Source of the DNA: an uncultured Bacteroidales bacterium
GTDB lineage: Bacteria > Bacteroidota > Bacteroidia > Bacteroidales > F082
Assembly: GCA_946405575.1 (NCBI GenBank)
Contig: CAMJHP010000003.1
Span: 1 to 64,000 of the forward strand
Direction of reading: 5' to 3'
Length of the DNA stretch: 64,000 bases
The notes beneath the pieces were generated by a model that was given only the letters and a program-made list of their open reading frames with translations, was not told where the DNA came from and made no database searches. The position numbers and the translations under genes were made by a program. Positions 30,101 to 37,237 of this stretch are shown one piece after another; the stretch's first letter is position 1, and every line of letters begins with the position of its first letter.

Positions 30101-32493
30101 GTATGGGAGCCTGGGGTGAAACGTTTCATCCTGAAATGACCACCCATAATGAAATAGCTGGTCTTATTGGATTCTCCATTGTTACTGGTTGAACCATAAC
30201 GAACCACAATCTGCTCGAAATGGCCTCCATTAAGGATAACAGGGGCCTCGACTTTGCCCACATTGGCATCATATTCGAACTGTGTAGTATGCATACAAGC
30301 AGTCTCTGTGATTTCGAAATGACCTTGAGGAACAAAAATACCCAAAGAATAGGCCAAGTGGTTATGGCGGATGGCAAGGCCTAAATCCGGTATCGACAAA
30401 AAGTCGAATCGGATAGGTTGAATAGGAGGACGAGACAAATCACCTCTCATTTGAAGCTGGAAACAAAAATCGGGCTCGTTGTCGAAATCAAAATCTGCAC
30501 TCATAATGGTGAAAGGGTGCCTTTTCCCATCAAGGTCGGTACCCACTTTTTCATTTCTATTCTTCACTTGGAGATTGCCAACCAACACCAAAGCTTGGTC
30601 ATAGACCGTCGGGCAGGAAGATTCTTCATCAAGACCTCGAATGGCTGCCTGCAAATTGGTGAATACAGGCTGTCCCTGGAAGGTTCCCGGCATACTGCCT
30701 GCTGGAGAGAACCCCGTACCTGCAACAGCATTTTTATTCGTCACATTCACACGATCAACGCTATTGTCAGCATTACGAATATAGAAAGCCCTGCCCCAAT
30801 AGGCCTCGATAGTAATTGCCTTAACGTCTTCCGGCACATAGTAATAACCACCTTGGGCAAACACGCGGCCACTCACTTCATAAAGATCTTTATTAGTGCA
30901 GTAGCGATCTGCGAAATTGTAACCGCTTTCCCAATCGGCAACAAAAGTGCCGGGAGTGCCCCCTGACACCGAGGTCACTTTCCAGCCTGTCACCACTTTG
31001 TCCGTATAGTTGTTGCCATATTTAGCCGCATGGGTAGTAGCTGTGGGATCGCCAAACTGCTCATTGTAATAAGGCAACTGCACTTTGGCATAACCATAGT
31101 CGTTGTGCAGCGTGTCCATGTCAAGTATGGGAAGGTATAAAATCCGGTCAGGGGCACTATTATTGTTCGAACCCGCCTTCACCGTCACAACAAGCGTTCC
31201 CAACTCCTTGCCTTGGTAACCATTGGCAGCTTCACGGTTAACCCAACATTGGTTTGCATCGTCCCACACTTTGTCAGGGTCAGGATTGATAACTGACGGA
31301 TACTTGTCCCATTTCTTAAGGATGGGATAGGGCGCAATGCTTGGATCAAGCACCCACTTGGCAATCAAGTCCAAATCCTCATCACTTTGTTCACCACCTT
31401 TCTTTTCAGTGACCCACCATATGCAAAGGCGACGGTTGCTGTTGAGAATGTTACGATAATACTCAAAACGAGTCAAATATTTCTCCTCGACAGGCCATGA
31501 CCTCAAATACTGCCCAATATCAGTGTAAGCATCATCAAATGTCGCAGAAGCAAGGAAATAGTCATAAAGATTGATGGCAAAGTCGCCCGAATTGTCAATG
31601 ATTTTATTTCCGAAAACAGGATACTTCTTCGTTCCTCCAAAAATATCACCATAGAACATATTGTTTACAACCCCAGAACGCAGAGCGCTATTGGGTTGTC
31701 CATAATTCCTGGTCGTAGAGCCATAACTATTGTTTCCAACGATTCCAGCAGCAAACTCACCTGCACTGGTGATATCTGCAAAACTGTAACAATTAATAAC
31801 ACAAGTAGGCCTTGGTTCCTGCATATATTGCCCCGAAACCACATACAACAATCCAACGATGCCGCCCGTGTCGCCCGTACCGCCCACTTCGCCGCTGAGG
31901 ATGCCACAATTATAAATGCAAGCACCGCCTTTGATTTGACAAGCAATGGCACCAGTATTGCCCTCATGCCCTGAAATGCTCACTTCGGAGAGAATGACAT
32001 TGCGCACCACACCACCGTCAACCACATCGAACAAGGGATGGTCAAGGCCAGAAATGGTCTGAAAGTCACCGTCCATCGTACCAGAAAAAGTATTGATAGG
32101 TTCTGACGAGGGCGTAAAGTCTTCCTTCAACAAATAAAAGCCAGTCATATCGGTGATTTCGTCTCCCGAACTGACACGCTTGAACAATGCAATGTCGGAA
32201 TCCGATACGCCGCTTTTCACCGCCACAGCCTTGATTTCGTCGGTAGTCACCGTGATAGGACCGTTGTACACAGGACTGCTAGCCGTTGGGGTGCTGCCAT
32301 CAGTGGTATAATGGATGGTGGCACCTTCCATACCACAAGTCAGCAGGACATTACCATTAGAGTAAGCTATTTGGGGCTTGTCGCACACCTCATCACGTCC
32401 AAAATTGTTTTTTCCATTGGCCATCAAGACCAAACACAAGAGTATGCCAAGCATACCTATCCTGCATTTCAAAATCAATTTCGTTGCATTCAT
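21148..32493 (-). CDS. Giant T9SS-secreted repeat protein (3781 aa)
   Basis: Signal peptide, chitobiase-C-like domain (IHYTTDGSTPTASSPVYNGPI), ~26 NVYGGGxG/SVFGGGxxG repeats, GLUG-like GGLVG motifs, C-terminal GMYLLQLTNGQETKIQKIIVNR. Confidence 0.88.
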   Translation of the reverse strand: MNATKLILKCRIGMLGILLCLVLMANGKNNFGRDEVCDKPQIAYSNGNVLLTCGMEGATIHYTTDGSTPTASSPVYNGPITVTTDEIKAVAVKSGVSDSDIALFKRVSSGDEITDMTGFYLLKEDFTPSSEPINTFSGTMDGDFQTISGLDHPLFDVVDGGVVRNVILSEVSISGHEGNTGAIACQIKGGACIYNCGILSGEVGGTGDTGGIVGLLYVVSGQYMQEPRPTCVINCYSFADITSAGEFAAGIVGNNSYGSTTRNYGQPNSALRSGVVNNMFYGDIFGGTKKYPVFGNKIIDNSGDFAINLYDYFLASATFDDAYTDIGQYLRSWPVEEKYLTRFEYYRNILNSNRRLCIWWVTEKKGGEQSDEDLDLIAKWVLDPSIAPYPILKKWDKYPSVINPDPDKVWDDANQCWVNREAANGYQGKELGTLVVTVKAGSNNNSAPDRILYLPILDMDTLHNDYGYAKVQLPYYNEQFGDPTATTHAAKYGNNYTDKVVTGWKVTSVSGGTPGTFVADWESGYNFADRYCTNKDLYEVSGRVFAQGGYYYVPEDVKAITIEAYWGRAFYIRNADNSVDRVNVTNKNAVAGTGFSPAGSMPGTFQGQPVFTNLQAAIRGLDEESSCPTVYDQALVLVGNLQVKNRNEKVGTDLDGKRHPFTIMSADFDFDNEPDFCFQLQMRGDLSRPPIQPIRFDFLSIPDLGLAIRHNHLAYSLGIFVPQGHFEITETACMHTTQFEYDANVGKVEAPVILNGGHFEQIVVRYGSTSNNGESNKTSYFIMGGHFRMKRFTPGSHTNRNNSAKIRLCAVNCIGGEYPEFYLSGIYRPDITPTVNQGNPHCYTNGGKFGSMCGAGYDKIRGDVTFKIDHSIIGEFYGGGINAACPVGGSIDVTIDNSIVGKYCGGPRVGTMAVGKTVTTHATGTIFGQFYGGGNGGTNYYRDQHTDGNSWELPAPTPEGWAQFGFGVFNPLNTIAGLTPRYDSQKGYDALFEFEVFNESNGLQSKPTLRTYFHWVDFGITETGDVTNVLTDCTVLQDFYGGGNLGRVKGNVESTLQGNTVIYGSAYGGGFSAAIPSFRIYDKEHPVFPYRDFTGVLYNGDMALDEMPYKKDASGNDIYYTWTHEIPEGVTGVNTNHPTFQDADGKWYCYTNKEIVDLGVVTGNTILNVNGATKIYGTREVLDGDISQTFYDGAAFGGGNESPVFGNSTVTVDGNDDLLVSNVYGGGNVATTGGSSNVVVYNGTIGVATENNVPYVGSGNVFGGGRGLFEDEKAGSVGVNSTVLIEGGHVLRCVYGGSEYGNVGATATETGLIVPIEDTGISTVTINGGSVGVERSVDSVIAVQYGNVFGGGKGNLDYSFNMRTNINKAFVNINGGRIYGCVFGGGEEGHVLGDVLLNVSNGHIGTYGYTGYDGSVFGGGLGSNTIALTAGSVGGNIEVNVTGGTMLGSVYGGGRCGSVGFYFAPVEDEEHYGVMQEGGDHGYIIVNISGGEIGHGMAGPGIPDHIGGNVYGGCKGIVEAPSPTSIAEKMAYAKETTVNIFEANGHSPFIRGSVFGGSEDGHILNNTHVNIMAGQVGGADLDNLTADGNSLHGNVYGGGRGWDQYYDEEGKLRYCLTSGHVYGNTYVTISGGKICRNVYGGGNMSSVGRYEILLDGEGNPILDENGNTQYALADNGDPIPVVGTGLAEINISGGVIGNQNDEGRMHGNVFGSSRGMAGAEFKELGCTHNTDVKINGDAVIIKGSVFGGGEDGHVNQNTKVTVNGGTIGVTEGDPFKGNVYGGGRGIDLDPNGETSPTAGLVKGHTRVYINGGNIINSVYGGGNMSLVGEERVVNINGGLVKVNVFGGSKAIPEGRVQLGMKTVNMRGGHVMGNVYGCNSNSMDGDVDHPLDWTSFVNINGGLIDGSVFGAGYSCKVNGSVCVNIGKDAILKAPNNAYNLYYTDCGGDEPQYNPEGIVPTVAKLVIGNSVYGGSDYYGNNSNTNTWTDFIVSGYSNIYIDGTGYDTQNEGTNTEMTISGGLFGSSTHCESGAEGRHILLKAYGHRDDDGANTELSHATRTLKTIQRCGNLVIDHSNVNFSGMNDISSSGMRLYSVLKVDSTLYMANASGFVLGSPSVPAYMDSIRKVRSVHLKQASYSIYDKPFYPMLDNEGYWEWIGIKGDSESDAHLYYYSDLTGSNNPTALTFSQENVLVFKGDSRLWVRYHRKEKQDDKWVDMGQYYGELEGFFRMRSPLQPWGTESFAYARPKISEGNTDNTCDGGFLSYQTSYNFFTDLGDSFTNTHQHPYTNVLQFFKGDRIDYREWVIREFRGRRWYVDGTRGWGRDDMSKTDGWGLYPDMPKKTVSGAVTYNQSTQTGNYGGVCSEVFTDESLTQYNYDYQNDIIYVVGALSAEDEGALLQGGAVVVEGETQTYPLKLYRYPGGHPLNWSRQYGNESYYDLGDGSLDLTTSNQGLTYPDANGPGANYGAMLIVQDGETIALDNVQMDGLYGHEQGDDTYFLIPGTYYPDPDLEPYPTADPPIDPTTLEIPLFVQEEVSKPMIVTHSGSELTLNGSSMNGTGVTRFGTILERGYNNTNADVWYTNPDYNNPNEDVYHGGGIYVNSTAIVNVENVVRVIGNKQNLQMGSGLAEAIDCNVYLPTFDKHLNIIGDVVLDEGTSIGITSPIRNVASHYVHNTFSPVAVALTQSQALSAWNRNNFHDDLNWFFSNESFELPKYTYYSTNIPDYAYPLTDLSQHINHFDPTRTLFFGWTWNNVVRAAPPEFAFNDIDSPYDLAWLISLVNGSNRQVPSSSLSTVTIEQTEDIDLIQYVWVPIGAQKTGASQFAGTYDGRGHLIDHLDIAYIGEGDRRYERGNYGLFGSLNNGVLDRTFVVSGYIRPVGAANIGGLVGSMEGGSAMITNSEASVDIYSPDKENSENASGGLVGNMLDGEIHSSMAMPILHANLYYAIGGLVGHTIGGGQGDAVRKPKINNSFANVKFDVANNASVTVGGLIGLNYGADMENCYLHLQQDGDVGLSSANFALLAGLNNGGKIKYSYAYDGNNYPFTRVTGSGSDINVSDCYKYRPVMDADNLGYMYYDNTVTISDKNVPMFRLLNNWVKGVNSGEKRYSSWCRPAIAEINGDLPVLLLCNENEGKVGNGDFRSLATYNGGKAQVGAYATSDGQQPGVVIQYAGTIRDENELNSMLERLTNEDYLYIYGDVTEKVTASVSTRKVSIHEDASIMQVGSLGNFDNTYVGISFDNSFANAWSTPGVNYMESQLLPRDWHMFSSPLSNAPLGFDYKGHNINSYNNSDYDPNNHYNNPWTDLSTDFSWLGENTRYWMYGWENSLSQTDPNATFNNDTWQDGYFPSKVGDVFEFGEGCVSGTDEYGRYPYGMDYFTWHEPTTHWINLKRNGPNHWHTDINLATNHHDHLEYLSQVGATPDVNEEVLIVGKGYMMAICDSTFMQSHGNLNRGDKSFTMMKQGGQLNGWNLIGNPYHGYLDYNELYRNNTDVLNSFYVVYDADKFNENAYIYYPVGGSDGGEYSGQYLHPHQGFYVLAELASDVNFSESMIVPRASLREDADGHFRDERTPNYPLVNLYLHSEKGCNDVTVIEFDRPEWGGARKMKELRVGNGQIYAQHDDTHYAALFTKVGTERVPLWFEAKEDDVFIIRWNTANGYFHNLYLVDNITGVRYDMIENESYTFEGHKSDYHSRFYITFSVTDVDENVDDKEQTFAFYEGSQWVITGEGELNFIDLQGRVLARKRVTGGQSRISLPDVSYGMYLLQLTNGQETKIQKIIVNR

Positions 32494-32765
32494 TCTCCTT
32501 TTTTAATTAATACCGTTTTTTTCTTACTAACTTACTAACCAATAACTAATAATAATGAAAAGAATTCAAAGAAGCCGCCTAAATACAGCCTCTAAAAAAC
32601 TTGCAAAAATAGTCATTTCCATCCATTTAACTAAGAAAAATCCTTTGCTTGTTCTTCGAATTTTAATGAAATAAATGTAACACAGTAAAAATCAAAATAT
32701 TACGAAATCAACAAAATTTTGTTGATTTTGCAAAAAAGTACGAGAGCACAATGATTCAAACTATA

Positions 32766-33671
32766 TTACACACACAGACACACCAAGGCGGCCAAGACCA
32801 TAAGCAAAGGGATGATTTTGCTGCGGATGTTTTGCTCCTTGAAACCGAAAATGCCATAGACGAACGACACGATAAGGCGTACTCCATAAAGGATGAGCGG
32901 AATGAGCACGACAACAGCCGCTTCTTGTTTCAAACCAGTGAGATAGATAACATCGGCAACGGTAACAAACACAGCCATAGCGACGATGCCCCAACGCCAC
33001 TCAAAGGGTTGGTTTTTGCGTTTCGGTCGCCAAATGAGGAAAAACATCACAGCCATCATAAGAAAATCATAGATGGTATACCATGCCTGAATGGTTGATG
33101 GTGAAATGCTCTCTTTGCTGAGCAGAAACTTATCATAGACACCACTCATGGCAACCAATACGGCCGATCCAAGAAGCATATACACCCATTTGTTCGACTT
33201 GAACTGTATGCCTTCCAATTTGCCCGATCGGTTCATAAAGTAGAACGAAATGATGGCCAAAACCACACCCGTGCCCTGTAACCATGTCAGGCTTTCATGA
33301 AAAACGCAAAACATCAAAATAACAGTGATGGCGGGGCGCAGCTGGTTGACAGGACCCACTACCGTGATAGGCAGATGCTTCATGGCTGAATAGCTGAACA
33401 TCCAGGAGCACAGAATCAATGCCGTCTTACCTATAATGAGCAAATGTTGTCGCAACGTCAACGGCTCGATGTAAAGCTTCTGCATAAAGTCGCTATCGAA
33501 AATGAAAGGCTTGTAATGCGACAATAGGACAAAGGGCAAAAACATAAGTCCACTAATCATCGTGCTATAAAACAGGACAGGAATAATGGCATTGTTGACA
33601 ACAGTCTGCTTCTTGAAGATGTCGTAAAAGCCCAACAATACGGCTGAAATCAAAGATAAGACTACCCACAT
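32766..33671 (-). CDS. EamA/DMT-family transporter
   Basis: Multiple TM segments, likely start MWVVLSLISAVLLGFYDIFKK; two homologous halves. Confidence 0.8.
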   Translation of the reverse strand: MWVVLSLISAVLLGFYDIFKKQTVVNNAIIPVLFYSTMISGLMFLPFVLLSHYKPFIFDSDFMQKLYIEPLTLRQHLLIIGKTALILCSWMFSYSAMKHLPITVVGPVNQLRPAITVILMFCVFHESLTWLQGTGVVLAIISFYFMNRSGKLEGIQFKSNKWVYMLLGSAVLVAMSGVYDKFLLSKESISPSTIQAWYTIYDFLMMAVMFFLIWRPKRKNQPFEWRWGIVAMAVFVTVADVIYLTGLKQEAAVVVLIPLILYGVRLIVSFVYGIFGFKEQNIRSKIIPLLMVLAALVCLCV

Positions 33672-33778
33672 GATGTGATGCTTTGAATTCGTAAGATTGG
33701 CGGCAAAAGTACGCAATTATTCCTTTGGATACTGCAATTCCAATGTTTTTCTGTAAATTTGCGCCAAAATAAGAGCCT

Positions 33779-35098
33779 ATGGAATGGAACGACCTACTTT
33801 CCAACAAGCGATACGCTCAGCCGCACAAGAGCCCCGACATCCGCAGCTCTTTCCAGCGCGACTATGACCGTATCATCTTTAGCAGCCCTTTCCGCCGTTT
33901 GGAAAACAAAACCCAAGTGTTTCCGCTACCAGGAGCGCAGATGGTACACAACCGTCTCACGCATAGCCTCGAAGTGGCCAGCGTAGGGCGTTCCATAGCG
34001 TGCCGCACAGTGGAACGACTAGCCAAGAAGCGCCCCGAGCTGAAGGAACGCCAATCTGACATTGAGACCATCGTGGCATCAGCCTGTCTGGCCCACGATC
34101 TCGGCAACCCACCCTTTGGCCACTCGGGTGAAGACACCATCAGCAGCTTCTTCCTTGACGGCAAAGGCAAGGAACTGCAAAGCCAAGTGCTGCCAGAGCA
34201 ATGGAGCGACCTCATTGCCTTCGAAGGCAACGCAAATGCCTTCCGACAACTGACCCATCAGTTCACTGGACGACGGGCTGGTGGATTTTCACTTACCTCG
34301 GCCACTTTGGCCACCTTGCTAAAATATCCTTATCCGTCCTTCAGCAAAGGCAACCGCAAGAAATATAACATATTTTACTCTGAATTAGAGGCGTTCAAAG
34401 AAGTCGTCAACGAATGTGGCATCCCAAAAATTGACGAGGAGCACCTCGTATTTGCTCGCCATCCCTTGTCCTATATGATGGAAGCCTCCGACGACATCTG
34501 CTACCTCATCTTGGATATGGAAGATGCACATAAGCGCGGCATCATCAACACGGAAGCCATCGAAAATTGCTTTGTCTCCTTTTTCGACCCTACAGACAGG
34601 CTCGACAAAGGGTTTTTCACACACAAGGAAGACGTTTATCGCGACGTGACCGATATCAACGAGCGAATGGCTTTCCTTCGAGCTATGCTCATCAACAAGT
34701 TGGTGAATCTGGCCAGTGATATTTTTGTAAAAAACTACGAAACCATTATGGAGGGTTGCTTCGAAACGAGTTTGATTTCGCATCTGCCAGAATTTGAGAA
34801 AAAAGCATTGGAAAATTGCCGTGCCGAGTCGGTAAAACACATCTATCGCCACCCTTCCGTCGTGAAAATCGAATTGACTGGTTTCAACGTCATCGGCACA
34901 TTGTTGGAGGATTTCACCGATGCTGTTCTATATCCTGACACATCTTATAACAAAAAGTTGCTCTCGCTCATCCCCAATCAGTTTAAGGTACAGACTAACG
35001 AGGTGTATCCAAAACTTCAGTCCGTCATCGACTTCATCTCCAATATGACCGACCTATATGCAGTGCAACTATACAAAGACCTCAGAGGAATTGACTGA
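33779..35098 (+). CDS. dgt: Deoxyguanosinetriphosphate triphosphohydrolase-like HD protein
   Basis: DYDRIIFSSPFRRLENKTQVFPLP, NRLTHSLEVASVGRSI, ACLAHDLGNPPFGHSGE. Confidence 0.92.
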   Translation: MEWNDLLSNKRYAQPHKSPDIRSSFQRDYDRIIFSSPFRRLENKTQVFPLPGAQMVHNRLTHSLEVASVGRSIACRTVERLAKKRPELKERQSDIETIVASACLAHDLGNPPFGHSGEDTISSFFLDGKGKELQSQVLPEQWSDLIAFEGNANAFRQLTHQFTGRRAGGFSLTSATLATLLKYPYPSFSKGNRKKYNIFYSELEAFKEVVNECGIPKIDEEHLVFARHPLSYMMEASDDICYLILDMEDAHKRGIINTEAIENCFVSFFDPTDRLDKGFFTHKEDVYRDVTDINERMAFLRAMLINKLVNLASDIFVKNYETIMEGCFETSLISHLPEFEKKALENCRAESVKHIYRHPSVVKIELTGFNVIGTLLEDFTDAVLYPDTSYNKKLLSLIPNQFKVQTNEVYPKLQSVIDFISNMTDLYAVQLYKDLRGID

Positions 35099-36630
35099 TG
35101 AAAAAGACTTTAGCCACAGTTTTGCTTATGTTGTATGGAGTGTTTTCATTTGCACAAGAGCCTCCATACCTTCCCAACATTTCCAGAAGCACAAAATCCT
35201 ATTTGATAATTAATCACGCTCAAAATGACATTGATTTTCTGAAAGAAAAATGCAATCAGGCAGGTTTGGATATGGGTCTATTCGTTCTGGCCAACCGCAT
35301 CCCAACGGACAGCAAGCTCGTCACACCCATACCCTCTGTACACTTGCTAAAGCAAGGCATACTTCAACTACAGCAACCCATCGACGATATGCAGACCGAG
35401 TTTGCAGTGTACCATTCCGAACTCTTCTATCAACCCGCCAAAATCAATGTGTTGCAAATTGACGACGAACTCATCACCTACAGCAGTACTGAAAAGACTG
35501 GAGAAATCCACTTGTTTTACCACTGCAAGCGTGGCGCTTTTGGGACAAAGAAAGCCGCTCACTCCCAAAACGCTACCGTCTACAAACTTTGGGACACGCC
35601 CGAGCGCACCCTCCTCCCCGACTTAGAAACACAAAACCAAATGGCTCACGCCGAAGCCAAGAAATGCGCAAAGACAAATTTTTCTCTTCTGATTTTCAAC
35701 GACTTAAAAAGCTACGGTTATAACGAACAAGGCGACACCGCCATCGGCCACTTCCTTGACACGATGCGTAAATACAACCCCGACAAGCTCTTGCAGGGCG
35801 ACCTGCTTACACCAAACTCGCAGCGTTACCTCAACCGCATCAACGAAAATCAACTTTGGAACGAGTCTATGCGGACTAAAATCGTGGAAACGCTTACCGA
35901 AAGACAGGATTTCTACCGCAAAAATCGGTTGCCGTGGATGATAGGCAACTTCCAAATCCGCCTTGCTGACAAAAACCGTAAAGCCACCACAAAAGAAGAA
36001 TTAGAATGGTTCCTCTCCAAAGCCGCCGCTTTCGATGCGGGTTTCGGCCTCGACTTTAGCATAGAAGCCATGCGTGCACACGGCTTGACCGATGAAATGC
36101 TAAACACCATCAACGATTGGGAGACCCTACGCTTGGCCAATGCCTTCACCGAAGCGCAAAAAGAAACCTTCAAAGACCCCTACGGGAACTGGCACATCGA
36201 AAAAGTGGACGACACCACCTATTTCCTTTATCCCCAGCACATTTCGAGGCGTTATTTCTGCAATTTCAAGGAAGACAGCTGGCAGTGGAACAGTCCTTAT
36301 ACGAGCCCTATGGCACTCTGCATCGCCGTGGAAGGCAAAGGCAGCATCAACGATTTGTATTTGGAGACACCCAACGACACTTTACGCTTTCCCTACACCC
36401 TCAAAGCGGGACAATTCCTATTCTACGATTTCGATGGCAAAGCCTATATTACCGACTCGAATTACAACAAAATCAAGGAGATAGAAACACAAGGAATTAT
36501 TTCCTTGAACGAAGGCAACTCTGAGGTTTCATTCACCTGCAACGTAAAAACCGAGGAAAAGAAAACACCTATTGTCAATCTCCGCTTCATCACCTGCGGC
36601 AAATCAACATCTCTAAACACTAAACGCTAA
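35098..36630 (+). CDS. Hypothetical secreted protein (510 aa), translationally coupled to dgt
   Basis: Signal peptide MKKTLATVLLMLYGVFSFAQ; start overlaps the dgt stop (TGATG). Confidence 0.75.
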   Translation: MKKTLATVLLMLYGVFSFAQEPPYLPNISRSTKSYLIINHAQNDIDFLKEKCNQAGLDMGLFVLANRIPTDSKLVTPIPSVHLLKQGILQLQQPIDDMQTEFAVYHSELFYQPAKINVLQIDDELITYSSTEKTGEIHLFYHCKRGAFGTKKAAHSQNATVYKLWDTPERTLLPDLETQNQMAHAEAKKCAKTNFSLLIFNDLKSYGYNEQGDTAIGHFLDTMRKYNPDKLLQGDLLTPNSQRYLNRINENQLWNESMRTKIVETLTERQDFYRKNRLPWMIGNFQIRLADKNRKATTKEELEWFLSKAAAFDAGFGLDFSIEAMRAHGLTDEMLNTINDWETLRLANAFTEAQKETFKDPYGNWHIEKVDDTTYFLYPQHISRRYFCNFKEDSWQWNSPYTSPMALCIAVEGKGSINDLYLETPNDTLRFPYTLKAGQFLFYDFDGKAYITDSNYNKIKEIETQGIISLNEGNSEVSFTCNVKTEEKKTPIVNLRFITCGKSTSLNTKR

Positions 36631-36645
36631 ACTCTGAACTCTAAA

Positions 36646-36999
36646 CTATCTCCTCACTCCCGGAAACGACTCCACAATCTTCACCTTAATGTCCGGAAAG
36701 TGCTCCACAATTTGTACCTTCACATCAGGGAAAGACTCCACCAACTTGACTTTACCACACTGGTCAGGAAAACTCTCCACTATCTTCACATCCAAATCCT
36801 CGAATGACTCCACAAGCTGCACCTTGATGTCGGGGAAATGCTCAACGACTTTCACCTTGCCGTAAAGATTGAAGGTCTTGCCGTCCTTGGTGGTAAAGGT
36901 GCAATTCTCCTTGTTGATGCCTGGTTTCTTGTCGTTCGACTGCGCCATCATGGGCAGGATCATAAGGGCAAATAAAGTGATAATGATAATTCTTTTCAT
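36646..36999 (-). CDS. Small secreted protein with six ~11-aa repeats
   Basis: Signal peptide then GKVKVVEHFPD/IKVQLVESFED/LDVKIVESFPD/GKVKLVESFPD/VKVQIVEHFPD/IKVKIVESFPG. Confidence 0.75.
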   Translation of the reverse strand: MKRIIIITLFALMILPMMAQSNDKKPGINKENCTFTTKDGKTFNLYGKVKVVEHFPDIKVQLVESFEDLDVKIVESFPDQCGKVKLVESFPDVKVQIVEHFPDIKVKIVESFPGVRR

Positions 37000-37018
37000 A
37001 GTTTTTAAGCTTAAATCC

Positions 37019-37088
37019 GGCCCTTCGACAAGCTCATGGACCTTAGTTTTGGTCGATGAACCCGTGGTCCCTGAGCCTGTCGAAGGGC
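37019..37088. repeat. Palindromic (REP-like) intergenic repeat
   Basis: GGCCCTTCGACAAGCTCATGGACC ... GGTCCCTGAGCCTGTCGAAGGG inverted arms. Confidence 0.7.
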
Positions 37089-37237
37089 TAAAACGCCAAT
37101 AATCTTAAGTTAAAAGTACCACAAAAACCATTCCCTTCCCTACAAATGATGAATGATTTATGAAAAAAGTATTATTAATGAGGATTAGAGCGAATGGAAT
37201 GTCTTTGTATTTTTGCACATTCAAACAGAAGTATCAA

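Noticed and set aside
21247-31974. Numerous plus-strand ORFs inside the giant gene
   Set aside because: Antisense shadows of one continuous 3781-aa minus-strand frame with signal peptide and sorting domain.
36608-36652. CTAAACACTAAACGCTAAACTCTGAACTCTAAAC tandem motif
   Set aside because: Short low-complexity intergenic repeat; no functional inference possible from the sequence alone.
37160-37237. Upstream start giving a 26-aa extension of FeoAB
   Set aside because: The extension spans the TATTTTTGCA promoter-like sequence; FeoA homology begins at the Met at 37238.
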